This document shows positions 26,771 through 34,971 of a stretch of 64,000 bases of DNA, piece after piece; the stretch's first letter is position 1; the number at the start of each line of letters is the position of its first letter. This DNA comes from Porphyrobacter sp. IPPAS B-1204. Its GTDB lineage: Bacteria > Pseudomonadota > Alphaproteobacteria > Sphingomonadales > Sphingomonadaceae. Made by a program: the position numbers and the translations under genes. The stretch spans positions 1,634,001-1,698,000 of the forward strand of contig RHGM01000001.1 in NCBI GenBank assembly GCA_003724185.1, given 5' to 3'. The notes beneath the pieces are model-generated. The model made no database searches. It was not told the origin of the DNA and was given only the letters and a program-made list of their open reading frames with translations.

Positions 26771-27295
26771 TCAAATCCTCTCGCTCACCTTGATCGCAAT
26801 CCGGCAGCCCAGCCGGATCGCGCCCGCCAGCAAGGGGTAGGCGGGGGCGCGTTCTGCGCCGTTGGCCAAGGCCGATTCGAGATGCTCGCGTTCCTCGGCG
26901 CGGAAGGCTTCGATCATTTCGGCAAGTTCGGGGTCCGCACCGGTCGCTTCAAGCTGATCGAGCTGTTCGCTGTAATGCTTGTCGATCTCGGTCTCGACCG
27001 CAGCCGTGCAGGCCATCGCCGCCTCAGGGCCAAGCAGGGCGGTAAATGCGCCCAGACCGTAACCCGCCGCCGACCAGATCGGGTGCAGCGCCGTCGGCCG
27101 CACGCCGCGCCGCGCCAGCAGGGCATCGAACTTGGCGCGGTGCTCGGCCTCCTGCGCGGCCATGTGGCGGATTTCGGCGGAATGCGGCCCGCGGTCGCCC
27201 ATCACGGCCAGTTGGCCTTCATAGATGCGGGTCGCGCCGAATTCGCCGGCCTGATCAACCCGGATCATGCGGTGGAGGTCTTCGCGCTGCATCAT
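26771..27295 (-). CDS. coq7: Demethoxyubiquinone hydroxylase (COQ7/Cat5-like)
   Basis: A di-iron monooxygenase that makes 5-hydroxy-ubiquinone intermediates in ubiquinone synthesis. The 174-residue protein is a Coq7-type ferritin-like bundle with the iron-ligand motifs DQAGEFGATRIYEGQ, MAAQEAEHRAKFDAL (ExxH), AAVETEIDKHYSEQL and EEREHLESAL (ExxH). The double ATG (27295/27292) has AAAGGAA directly upstream. It is the last gene of a minus-strand run, 20 bp after dsbB. Confidence 0.92.
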   Translation of the reverse strand: MMQREDLHRMIRVDQAGEFGATRIYEGQLAVMGDRGPHSAEIRHMAAQEAEHRAKFDALLARRGVRPTALHPIWSAAGYGLGAFTALLGPEAAMACTAAVETEIDKHYSEQLDQLEATGADPELAEMIEAFRAEEREHLESALANGAERAPAYPLLAGAIRLGCRIAIKVSERI

Positions 27296-27314
27296 CGGTT
27301 CCTTTGAGTGAGCC

Positions 27315-27770
27315 TTACCTTCTATACGCGGCGAGCGCCACAATGGCCGCACCCAGCGTGCTGGAAATCAGGAAATTGAACCCGGCGAGCGAGATCCCGA
27401 GCAGCGTCCACGGTGCAACATCGCAGCGAATCAGCGGGGCGGCCAAGGGGTCCATCACGTCGATGTTCGTGGGCAAGGTCGAACAGCCGGTGATTCCCTC
27501 CCACCAGCCATATTCGACGCCCGCGTGAAAGCCGCCGATCAGCCCTGAGGTGATGATCGCAAAGCCCGCGAGCGCCGCCCACACCTGCGACGGCTTCATC
27601 ACATAGGCAGCCATGCCAAAGCCGAGCGCGGCGAAATGCGGGTAGCGTTGCCACCAGCACATCTCGCACGGCGGCAGGCCAAAGCCATATTGCGCCACAT
27701 AGGCCCCGCCCAGCAATGCCGCAGGGACCAGCACGGCAAGCGCGCGGGCTTTAGCCAGATTGTCCATCAC
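27315..27770 (-). CDS. dsbB: Disulfide bond formation protein B (DsbB family)
   Basis: DsbB is the inner-membrane quinone reductase that re-oxidises DsbA. The 151-residue protein has four membrane helices. The first redox pair is PPCEMCWWQRYPH (CxxC at residues 35 and 38), and the second is split between TGCSTLP and PLIRCDVAPW in the second periplasmic loop. It accepts electrons onto ubiquinone, which fits its place directly upstream of coq7. No dsbA is adjacent. It starts nine bases after the CtpA-like stop, so it belongs to the same transcript. Confidence 0.92.
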   Translation of the reverse strand: MMDNLAKARALAVLVPAALLGGAYVAQYGFGLPPCEMCWWQRYPHFAALGFGMAAYVMKPSQVWAALAGFAIITSGLIGGFHAGVEYGWWEGITGCSTLPTNIDVMDPLAAPLIRCDVAPWTLLGISLAGFNFLISSTLGAAIVALAAYRR

Positions 27771-27779
27771 GTGCAGCCC

Positions 27780-29141
27780 TTACGGTTTGGCCGGCCGTTT
27801 GGCGGGCCGCAGCGCCACGGTGCTTTTCGTGGTGCGGCGCAGGGTTTCCGTCGCGTAATTGAGCTGGAAGTCCTTGATGCCCTGTTCCTCAAGCTGTGCC
27901 GCGGTCAACTGGAAGCGGGGATCGGCGATCTTGTCCGCCTCCATTTCCTCGTCCTTGATGGCAAGCTCGTTGATCAGATGCCCGCGCAGATCGCTTTCGC
28001 GGGTCTGGTACTTCTGGCGCAGCGCGTAATCGGGATCGGAAATCTGCGGCACGGTGATATCGGGGCGGATCCCGCCTTCCTGCACCGACTTGCCCGCCGG
28101 GGTGAAGTACCGCGCCGTGGTCAGCTTCAGCGCGGCATCCTTGCCCAGCGGCAGGAGCGACTGCACAGAACCCTTGCCGAAGCTGCGTTCGCCCATGACC
28201 AGCGCGCGGCGGTGATCCTGCAGGGCGCCTGCAACGATTTCCGACGCGGAGGCGGAGCCTGCATTGATCAGCACGATCATCGGCACGCCTTCGGCCATGT
28301 CGCCGCGATAGACGGTCTCGGCATCATACAGCATCGTCTCGCCCCGCGCGCGGCCGCGCTGGCTGACGATCCGGCCCGAGGTCAGGAACAGATCGGACAG
28401 GGCCACGGATTCGTCGAGGCTGCCGCCCGGATTGTTGCGCAGGTCGAGCACCAGCCCGCTCACCCGCCCGCCGGGGGCCTGCTTCTTGATCGCCTGCCAG
28501 GCGGCATAGACATCCGCGCCGACATTGGCCGAGAATTCGTTGACCGTGATGACACCGATATTGCCGCTCGCGATTTCATGCGTCACCGGCTCAAGCTCGA
28601 TCACGCCGCGGGTCACGTTCACTTCAAGCGGCTCGGTCCGGCCGGGGCGGAAAATCGTCAGCTGGATCGAGGTGCCCTTGGGCCCGCGCATCTGCGCCAC
28701 GGCGTCATCCAGTTTCTGGTCAACGATCAGCTTGCCATCAAGATGCGTGATGAAATCACCCGCCTTGATCCCGGCGGTTTCCGCCGGGCTGCCGCGGAAC
28801 GGGGAGACGACCTTGACCGCGCCATCCTCCATCACGACCGACAGGCCGAGACCCGAATATTGCCCGTCGATCATCGTCTCCAGCCGCTGGAGATCGCCGC
28901 CGTCGAGATAGGCCGAGTGCGGATCAAGCGCAGCCAGCATCCCGTCAATCGCGCCGCGGATCAGCACGTCATCCTCGACCGGCTCGACATAGCTGGCCTT
29001 CACCCGTTGGAACACCGCGAAAAGCTTGGCAAATTCAGGCCCGGCGCGGCCATCGACCTGCGCCATGGTGGCGGTGGTGGCGGGGATCAGCGCGACGGCT
29101 GTGACAAGCGCGGCGCTGCGCAGGAGAGCGGCGATTTTCAT
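27780..29141 (-). CDS. C-terminal processing peptidase, S41 family (CtpA-like)
   Basis: A 453-residue periplasmic serine protease. It has a signal peptide (SAALVTAVALIPATTATMA), a PDZ domain (about 90-160, YSGLGLSVVMEDGAVKVVSP and AETAGIKAGDFITHLDGK), and the tail-specific protease core with VLDLRNNPGGSLDESV, the catalytic Ser in NAGSASASEIVAGAL and the Lys in GERSFGKGSVQSLLPLG. Homologues trim murein hydrolases and other envelope proteins. It lies downstream of an EnvC-like gene, an arrangement common in proteobacteria. Confidence 0.93.
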   Translation of the reverse strand: MKIAALLRSAALVTAVALIPATTATMAQVDGRAGPEFAKLFAVFQRVKASYVEPVEDDVLIRGAIDGMLAALDPHSAYLDGGDLQRLETMIDGQYSGLGLSVVMEDGAVKVVSPFRGSPAETAGIKAGDFITHLDGKLIVDQKLDDAVAQMRGPKGTSIQLTIFRPGRTEPLEVNVTRGVIELEPVTHEIASGNIGVITVNEFSANVGADVYAAWQAIKKQAPGGRVSGLVLDLRNNPGGSLDESVALSDLFLTSGRIVSQRGRARGETMLYDAETVYRGDMAEGVPMIVLINAGSASASEIVAGALQDHRRALVMGERSFGKGSVQSLLPLGKDAALKLTTARYFTPAGKSVQEGGIRPDITVPQISDPDYALRQKYQTRESDLRGHLINELAIKDEEMEADKIADPRFQLTAAQLEEQGIKDFQLNYATETLRRTTKSTVALRPAKRPAKP

Positions 29142-29275
29142 GGACGGTGCAAGGCTCCTTTGAACGGCAAGGTTATAGGATTGCCGGGCTTAACGCCAGA
29201 TGAGAGCGTGTTCGGCCCTGTGCGAGCATTGGCGCGGGGCGGAGCGGCGCAGCGCGCAGCCTGTCGGCGGCGCAT

Positions 29276-30502
29276 TTATCGCAGATATTGCAGAGGGTTG
29301 ACCGGCTTTCCATCGCCGCGCAATTCGATCGTCACCGGCGCAGCGCCGCCGCTGGCACGCCCAACGGGGCTTCCGCCGATCACCATATCGCCCACCGCCA
29401 CATCGACCTGTTCCAGCCCGGTGACGAGGCTGGTCCAGCCGCCCGCGTGTTCGATGATGATGATTCGCCCGAAGCCGCGGTAGGTGCCGGCAAAGGCGAC
29501 TCTCCCGCGCGCCGGGGCGACGACCTGCGCGCCCTTGGCAGGGGCAAGGGTGAGGCCGGTGCTGGCAAGGCCACTGTCGCGCTTCGCTCCGAAGCCGATC
29601 AGCGTGCGGCCCTGAACCGGCAACTGGAAATCGCGGGGCGGAGGGGCGCTGGCGCTTGGGGCAGGGGCTGGAGCGGCAGGCAGGGCGGCAGAGAGATCGT
29701 CAGGGCGCAGCACCGGACCCGGCAGCGCGGCGAGTTCCTGACGCAGCGCCGCCACCTCGCCCAGCTTGTCCACCAACCCATCGAGATCGCGGGCTTCCTC
29801 GGCCAGCGCCAGTGCACGCTCGCCTTCGCGCAGCGCAGCCCCTTGCGCGGTGCGCGAGGCGATCCGCTGCCGGTTTTCCAATGCGGAAAGTTGCACGCGG
29901 CGCTGGCGCAGTGCCGTTTCGCTGGCGCGCAATTCATCCAGCGCCTTGGCCGCCTGCGCCTCCAGCGCCCGGCCCTGTGCCAGCTCGCTGCGCAGGCTGG
30001 CGGTGCGGGCGCGGATTTGCGGCACGGCGCTGTCCAGCACGGCGCGCACGTAAACCACCTCCTTCAGCGAACCCGGCTGCAAGGCTGACAGCGCCAGCGG
30101 ACGGCGGGCAGCGGTCTGGAGCGCGGCGGCAAGGCGGGCGGTCGGCTCCTGCTTGCGCGCCAGCCGGGCGGTGAGCGCAGCACGGGCATCCCGCGCAATC
30201 GAAAGGCGCGCGCGGGCCACTTCCCCTTCGGCTTCGGCCTGCTGGATGCGGGCGGCAAGCGCGGCGGCCTCGCTCGCGGTGCGGGTGGCGGCCTCGGTCG
30301 CGGCTTCGGCTTCAGCGGTCAGGCGCGCGGCGCGGGCTTCGGCAGCGCGGCTTTCACGGGTGGCGCGGCTGAGCGCGGCTGCGGCATCGTCCGCCTCCAG
30401 CAAAGCGATGGCCGGTGCCGCCAATGTGTCAGGCAGGGCCAGCGCAAGGCCAGCGCTGACGCCAAGCATGGCAAGCAGGGTCAGGGCGAAAGCGCGGCGC
30501 AT
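29276..30502 (-). CDS. EnvC-like murein hydrolase activator with degenerate LytM domain
   Basis: A 408-residue periplasmic coiled-coil protein. It has a signal peptide (FALTLLAMLGVSAGLALAL), a long Ala/Arg/Glu-rich coiled coil (about 30-250), a Pro/Ala-rich linker and a C-terminal LytM (M23) domain. The zinc ligands are lost: the usual HxGxD position reads ASTGLTLAP and the usual HLHFE reads PVTIELR. EnvC-type proteins with such decayed LytM domains activate amidases for daughter-cell separation rather than cutting wall themselves. The ATG at 30502 begins the signal peptide. It lies seven bp after the rlmH stop. Confidence 0.88.
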   Translation of the reverse strand: MRRAFALTLLAMLGVSAGLALALPDTLAAPAIALLEADDAAAALSRATRESRAAEARAARLTAEAEAATEAATRTASEAAALAARIQQAEAEGEVARARLSIARDARAALTARLARKQEPTARLAAALQTAARRPLALSALQPGSLKEVVYVRAVLDSAVPQIRARTASLRSELAQGRALEAQAAKALDELRASETALRQRRVQLSALENRQRIASRTAQGAALREGERALALAEEARDLDGLVDKLGEVAALRQELAALPGPVLRPDDLSAALPAAPAPAPSASAPPPRDFQLPVQGRTLIGFGAKRDSGLASTGLTLAPAKGAQVVAPARGRVAFAGTYRGFGRIIIIEHAGGWTSLVTGLEQVDVAVGDMVIGGSPVGRASGGAAPVTIELRGDGKPVNPLQYLR

Positions 30503-30509
30503 GGCAGCG

Positions 30510-30932
30510 TCATGCCCGATGATAGGGATGGCCTGCAAGGATCGTGGTGGCACGATACAGCTGCTCCATCAGCATGGCGCGGGCCAGCATATGCGGCCAG
30601 GTGGCCGGGCCAAAGGCGAGCAGCAGATCGGCGGAGGCGCGTTCGGCGTCAGAATGCCCATCCGCCGCGCCGAGCATGAAGCGCGTTTCGCGCACGCCCT
30701 CATCCCGCCAGCGCCCGAGCAGATGGGCAAAATCCTCCGACGTCATGGCCTTCCCGCGCTCATCGAGCAGCACGGTGCGGCAGGGGGTCAGCGGATCACC
30801 CACCTTGCCAGCGCCGGTATCGGGCCATTCGGTAAGCTTCACCGGCCAGGTCATGCGCTTGGCATAGCGATCCACCAGATCGCCCTCAGGCGACCTGCCG
30901 ATTTTCCCGCGCGCGATGATGTGGAGGAGTAT
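30510..30932 (-). CDS. rlmH: 23S rRNA (pseudouridine-1915-N3)-methyltransferase RlmH
   Basis: RlmH methylates pseudouridine 1915 of 23S rRNA in the 70S ribosome. The SPOUT methyltransferase features are [20 protein letters not shown] at the start, [38 protein letters not shown] (the SAM-binding knot) and a C-terminal [20 protein letters not shown] with PYHR. The family normally starts with MLLHIIA..., but here that first codon is ATA (30930-30932), with GAGG eight bases before it. With ATA the length is 140 residues, the normal length. The alternative is a TTG at 30959 without a ribosome site. The call is secure; the start is odd. Confidence 0.88.
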   Translation of the reverse strand: MLLHIIARGKIGRSPEGDLVDRYAKRMTWPVKLTEWPDTGAGKVGDPLTPCRTVLLDERGKAMTSEDFAHLLGRWRDEGVRETRFMLGAADGHSDAERASADLLLAFGPATWPHMLARAMLMEQLYRATTILAGHPYHRA

Positions 30933-30968
30933 TGCTCTAGCCTCGATCAGATGTGCCAAACGGGCCAC

Positions 30969-31066
30969 AACGTGGCCCGCGAGGCCACGCGGCCGAGCCG
31001 CAGGCGCTCGAGCCCACAGGGCTTGAAACGCGCCGAGGACGCGCCCGCGGAGGCGGGCGCGCAAAA
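30969..31066. repeat. GC-rich palindromic intergenic element, copy C
   Basis: It contains hairpins CGTGGCC-CGCGA-GGCCACG and GCGCCCGC-GGAG-GCGGGCGC. The part CGCGCCGAGGACG followed by CGCGGAGGCG is the reverse complement of the start of copy B with few changes. Unlike A and B it lies inside an operon, between rsfS and rlmH. Confidence 0.55.
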
Positions 31067-31068
31067 AG

Positions 31069-31509
31069 CTACGCCCTGCCCTGCGTCGCCTCGCCACCCT
31101 CGAACGACCACATGCGTTCAAGGTTGTAGAAGGTGCGCACTTCGGGGCGGAACAGGTGGACAACCACATCGCCCGCGTCGATCAGCACCCAGTCGGCAGC
31201 CGGCAGGCCTTCGATCCGGGCGTGGCCGAAACCGGCCTTCTTGATCTCCTCGGCCAGCTTCTGCGCCATCGACGCGACCTGACGGGTCGAACGGCCGCTG
31301 GCGATCACCATGTGATCGGCAATCGAGCTCTTGCCCTCAAGCGGGATCGAGACGATGTCCTGCGCCTGATCGTCGTCAAGCTGGGTCATCACCAATTGGT
31401 GCAGCGCGGCGGTGCCCATATCAGGCTTGCCCAGCGATTGGGCGGTTGTGGCAGCAGCCTGCACCGCTCCGAGCGGCAGGGACATGGCGAGGGCTTCGGT
31501 CATCGGCAA
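31069..31509 (-). CDS. rsfS: Ribosomal silencing factor RsfS
   Basis: RsfS binds uL14 and blocks subunit joining during starvation. The protein has a non-conserved leader of about 35 residues, then the family core [59 protein letters not shown] and [24 protein letters not shown] at 31509 has GGAGAT six bases upstream; an ATG at 31503 is in frame but 12 bases from it. rsfS-rlmH pairing and nadD just upstream are the usual arrangement. Confidence 0.93.
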   Translation of the reverse strand: MPMTEALAMSLPLGAVQAAATTAQSLGKPDMGTAALHQLVMTQLDDDQAQDIVSIPLEGKSSIADHMVIASGRSTRQVASMAQKLAEEIKKAGFGHARIEGLPAADWVLIDAGDVVVHLFRPEVRTFYNLERMWSFEGGEATQGRA

Positions 31510-31593
31510 TCACGTATCTCCAGAGTTTGGGCTGAAGGCGGCGCACATTACGCAAACGGGCAAGGCACCGGGCCGAAACGCTTGCACAGCGCG

Positions 31594-32271
31594 TCATGCC
31601 TGGCCCTCTTGCCGAAGTGTGCGGAATGTCAGCCGATCGCGCAGCTTTGCCCCTCGTCCCTCGCCATCCGGGCTTTTCAACAAAGCCTCGGCCCACCCGG
31701 CATGATCACGGCGGATCGCCGTGGCCGAGCGGTGGTCTGGATCGAAACGCAATAACACCAGGGCTGGTGCGCTCCATCGCCCCCGTTTCCGAATGCTGGC
31801 AATAGGCACACGATAGCGCCTGAGCCAGGCCATGGCGGGGCTCGTCATGGCGCCTGCATCATAGCCCGGGCGGGCGATCACCGCAATCGGCATTGTCCGC
31901 GCCAACCTCCGCCAGTCTTTCCAGCGGTGCAACTGGGCGAGATTGTCGCTTCCCATCAGCCAGATGAAGCGCCGTTTGGGATAACGGCGGGTGAGCGCGG
32001 CGAGGGTGTCGACCGTGTAACGGGTGCCCAACCGTTGTTCGATGGCAGTGGGGGTGATTCTGGCGCGGCGGGCCTGCTGGCGGGCGGACTTGAGCCGTGC
32101 TGACAGGGGCGCCATGCCTTTCTGCGGCTTCAGGGGGTTGCCGGGGGAAACCAGCCACCACGTCTCGTTCAGGCCCAGCGCGGCGGCCGCAAACAGCGTG
32201 ATGCGGCGGTGTCCGCCATGCGCGGGATTGAAGCTGCCGCCCAGCAGCCCGGTCAGATGGGCGCGTGCCAT
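31594..32271 (-). CDS. nadD: Nicotinate-nucleotide adenylyltransferase
   Basis: NadD makes deamido-NAD from nicotinate mononucleotide and ATP. The nucleotidyltransferase motifs are GLLGGSFNPAHGGHRRITLF (HxGH) and FDPDHRSATAIRRDHAGW (the SxTxxR region). RFIWLMGSDNLAQLHRWKDW is the typical middle motif. Length is 225 residues. The ATG at 32271 lies two bases after the proA stop, so translation is coupled. Together with proA, rsfS and rlmH it forms a conserved order in many alphaproteobacteria. Confidence 0.94.
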   Translation of the reverse strand: MARAHLTGLLGGSFNPAHGGHRRITLFAAAALGLNETWWLVSPGNPLKPQKGMAPLSARLKSARQQARRARITPTAIEQRLGTRYTVDTLAALTRRYPKRRFIWLMGSDNLAQLHRWKDWRRLARTMPIAVIARPGYDAGAMTSPAMAWLRRYRVPIASIRKRGRWSAPALVLLRFDPDHRSATAIRRDHAGWAEALLKSPDGEGRGAKLRDRLTFRTLRQEGQA

Positions 32272-32273
32272 GC

Positions 32274-33554
32274 TTAAGGGCGCGTCTGCCCGCTCCCGCG
32301 CACCTGCCACTTGTAAGTGGTCAGCCCCTCCAGCGCGACCGGCCCGCGCGCGTGCAGGCGTCCGGTGGCGATGCCGATTTCCGCGCCGAGGCCGAACTCG
32401 CCCCCGTCGGCAAATTGCGAGGAGGCGTTGTGCATCACGATGGCGCTGTCGACCTCATTGAGGAAGCGTTCGGCGGCGGCAGCATCGGCCGTCACGATCA
32501 CATCGGTGTGAGCGGAGGAATGGCGGGCGATATGGGCCAGCGCGTCGTCCAGCCCGTCCACCACCGCGACCGACAGGATCGCATCGAGATATTCGGTGTC
32601 CCAGTCATTGGCGCTGGCCGGAATCACGCGGGGGTCAAGCGCCTGCGTGCGCCCGTCACCGCGCACTTCGCAGCCCGCGTCGATCAGCGCCGTGACCAGC
32701 GCAGCGCCTTCGGGAAAGGCGGTGTCGATCAGCAGCGTCTCCATCGCTCCGCAGATGCCGGTGCGGCGCAGCTTGGCGTTCAATGCGATGGTGCGCGCCA
32801 TGTCGGGATCGGCGGCGGCGTGAACATAGGTGTGGCAGATGCCATCAAGGTGCGCGAGCACCGGCACCCGCGCATCCGCCTGCACGCGGGCGACCAGGCT
32901 CTTGCCCCCGCGCGGCACGATCATGTCGATCAGGCCGCTCGCGGTCAGCATCGCGCCGACACAGGCGCGGTCCTGCGAGGGGATAAGCTGCACCGCCTCT
33001 GCCGGAACACCGCCTGCGACAAGACCCTCCACCAGCGCAGCGTGGATGGCGCGGTTGGAATGCACCGCCTCGCTCCCCCCGCGCAGCAGCGCCGCATTGC
33101 CAGCGCGCACGCACAGCGCGGCGGCATCGGCGGTGACGTTGGGCCGGCTTTCGTAAATGATCCCGATGGTGCCGATCGGCACGCGGATGCGCTGGAATTT
33201 GAGGCCGTTGGGCTGCTGCGACTGGTCGATCACCTGCCCCACCGGATCGGGCAAATCGGCCACCGCCGCCACCGCATCGGCGATCCCGGCGAGTCGCTTC
33301 TCGTCCAGCGCCAGCCGGTCAAGCATGGCGCCTGACAACCCGTTCGCCTTGCCCGCAGCAAGATCGAGGGCATTGGCCTCCAGCACGGCCGGTGTCGCCG
33401 CCCGCAAGGCATCGGCGGCGCGGTGCAGCGCAGCGGCGCGCGCGGCGCTCGGCATCGCGGCGAGTGCGCGCTGGGCCAGCCGTGCTGCAGCGGCAAGGCT
33501 GTTGACCAGAGCCACGGGATCGGCGGCGAGCGGTTGGGACGAGACCTGATTCAT
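32274..33554 (-). CDS. proA: Gamma-glutamyl phosphate reductase
   Basis: ProA reduces glutamate 5-phosphate to the semialdehyde in proline synthesis. The 426-residue aldehyde-dehydrogenase-like protein contains [40 protein letters not shown], the catalytic Cys in [18 protein letters not shown] and the C-terminal [20 protein letters not shown]. It is the first recognisable gene of the proA-nadD-rsfS-rlmH-envC-ctpA-dsbB-coq7 run. proB is not present. Confidence 0.96.
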   Translation of the reverse strand: MNQVSSQPLAADPVALVNSLAAAARLAQRALAAMPSAARAAALHRAADALRAATPAVLEANALDLAAGKANGLSGAMLDRLALDEKRLAGIADAVAAVADLPDPVGQVIDQSQQPNGLKFQRIRVPIGTIGIIYESRPNVTADAAALCVRAGNAALLRGGSEAVHSNRAIHAALVEGLVAGGVPAEAVQLIPSQDRACVGAMLTASGLIDMIVPRGGKSLVARVQADARVPVLAHLDGICHTYVHAAADPDMARTIALNAKLRRTGICGAMETLLIDTAFPEGAALVTALIDAGCEVRGDGRTQALDPRVIPASANDWDTEYLDAILSVAVVDGLDDALAHIARHSSAHTDVIVTADAAAAERFLNEVDSAIVMHNASSQFADGGEFGLGAEIGIATGRLHARGPVALEGLTTYKWQVRGSGQTRP

Positions 33555-33615
33555 GCGCCCGCCTTAGCAGCCCCGCACGCGCCTGTCAGGCCCGCTGCCG
33601 CAGCGGCGAAGCGCC

Positions 33616-33729
33616 GAGTCGTCCGGCGATTCGCGCTGCCCGCGCAGCCCCTGTGACACCGCAGGACTTGGAAGCGTTCACTTCATCCCGAATCCATTTC
33701 GACTCATCTGCGAGAGGCACATAGGATTC
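33616..33729. promoter_or_regulatory. Cluster of five GANTC (CcrM-type) methylation sites
   Basis: GANTC occurs at 33616, 33628, 33690, 33701 and 33725 in the 241-bp gap between the divergent proA and M23 genes. By base composition roughly one site per 300 bp is expected. GANTC is the target of the alphaproteobacterial cell-cycle methylase CcrM, and promoters with such sites can respond to the replication cycle. The rest of the gap shows no clear sigma-70 promoter. Confidence 0.5.
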
Positions 33730-33795
33730 GACCATAGGTGAGCGCCCTGATAGCGGCCGGATGTGGGGCATAGATAACAAAATCGGGGCCGCAGT

Positions 33796-34971
33796 TTGTC
33801 AGACAGAATAGCCGCGAAATCGTGGGGAGAACGGCTGCGCCAGTGGTTCCCCGACCGCGAATTCTTCATGCGTGCCGACGGGCAGGTGCGCTTCATCAAG
33901 CTATCCTCAAAGCTTCAGATCCGCGTTGCTGCGGGCGTTGTCGCGATGGCAGTGTTGTGGCTGGTCGCGCTCGCCGTGATGGCCTGGGGCCAGTACCGCG
34001 CCGAAGCCGATCTGGCCTCCTTTGCCGAACGCAAGGCGCGGGTCGAAAGCTCGGAAGAGCGGATCAAGGCTTACAGCGGCGACCTCGACAAGCGGGTTGC
34101 CGAGATGAAGCAGCGGCAGGACTTCCTTGAAGACATGGCCCGCATGCTGCCCGAAGACATCGTTGCCGAAGGCGCGGCCAGCGGCACAGTCACCGATTCC
34201 ACCGCCGAAGCCGCCGAAACGATCAAGAAGGTCAGCGCCCTGATCCCCGAAGCGCGCGGCCTTGCCGAAATCGAAGCCCGCCAGCTCGCCTTTGCCGAAC
34301 GCCTGACCCGCTTCGCCGATGCCCGCGCCCGCCGCGCCGAGGCCGCGATGCGCAAACTGAACCTCGATCCCACCGCGATGAGCCGCCAGACGCAGGCCGC
34401 GATGGGCGGCCCGTTCGAAGCGATCATGGGCGGCGGTGACGATATTGACCCACGCTTTGAACGCCTCGGCCTCAGCCTTGCGCGCATGGCCGTGCTTGAA
34501 CGCGCGCTGGACGGCATCCCGCAGGTGGTGCCCGCCAGCGTGGAGAACATCACCTCGGGCTTCGGCTACCGCCGCGATCCCTTCAATGGTCACGCCGCGA
34601 TGCATGCGGGGCTGGATTTCAAGGGCGCGATGGGCTCCCCGATCTTCGCCGCTGCCGATGGCCGCGTGACCTTTGCCGGATGGAAATCGGGCTATGGCCA
34701 GACGATCGAGATCACGCATGGTAACGGGATGTTGACCCGCTACGCCCACTTGTCGCGGATCGGTGTGAAAATCGGCCAGCCTGTCGAGGCCGGGGCCACC
34801 ATCGGCGGGCTCGGCAACACCGGCCGTTCGACCGGGCCGCACCTGCATTTCGAAGTTCGCATCAATGATCGCGCGGTCAATCCGCGCCCCTTTCTGGAGG
34901 CTGCCCCCGATGTTCTCAAGGAAGCCCGCAGCGCCCGAGCAGACCGTCTCAGCGCCAACACGACCCGCTAA
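33796..34971 (+). CDS. M23 family metallopeptidase with membrane anchor (bactofilin-associated)
   Basis: A 391-residue inner-membrane-anchored endopeptidase. It has a cytoplasmic N-terminus, one membrane helix (VAAGVVAMAVLWLVALAVMA, about 42-62), a coiled coil (about 65-190) and a LytM domain with intact zinc ligands (AAMHAGLDFKGAMGSP and TGPHLHFEVRIND). It probably cuts peptide cross-links. The start is a TTG with only GGGG about 8 bases upstream; an ATG 25 residues later is possible. It overlaps the bactofilin gene by 62 bp. Such M23-bactofilin pairs (LmdC/BacA type) shape cells in other alphaproteobacteria. Confidence 0.9.
   Translation: MSDRIAAKSWGERLRQWFPDREFFMRADGQVRFIKLSSKLQIRVAAGVVAMAVLWLVALAVMAWGQYRAEADLASFAERKARVESSEERIKAYSGDLDKRVAEMKQRQDFLEDMARMLPEDIVAEGAASGTVTDSTAEAAETIKKVSALIPEARGLAEIEARQLAFAERLTRFADARARRAEAAMRKLNLDPTAMSRQTQAAMGGPFEAIMGGGDDIDPRFERLGLSLARMAVLERALDGIPQVVPASVENITSGFGYRRDPFNGHAAMHAGLDFKGAMGSPIFAAADGRVTFAGWKSGYGQTIEITHGNGMLTRYAHLSRIGVKIGQPVEAGATIGGLGNTGRSTGPHLHFEVRINDRAVNPRPFLEAAPDVLKEARSARADRLSANTTR

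Noticed and set aside
27636..29483. 615-codon open frame antisense to dsbB and the S41 peptidase
   Set aside because: Composition is typical for a shadow (Arg/His/Gly-rich), no ribosome site, and both genes beneath it are certain.
33555..33795. Possible small gene or RNA in the proA-M23 gap
   Set aside because: The only frame (minus strand, 33678-33899) runs into the M23 gene and has no ribosome site; no tRNA-like fold was found. Only the GANTC sites are reported.
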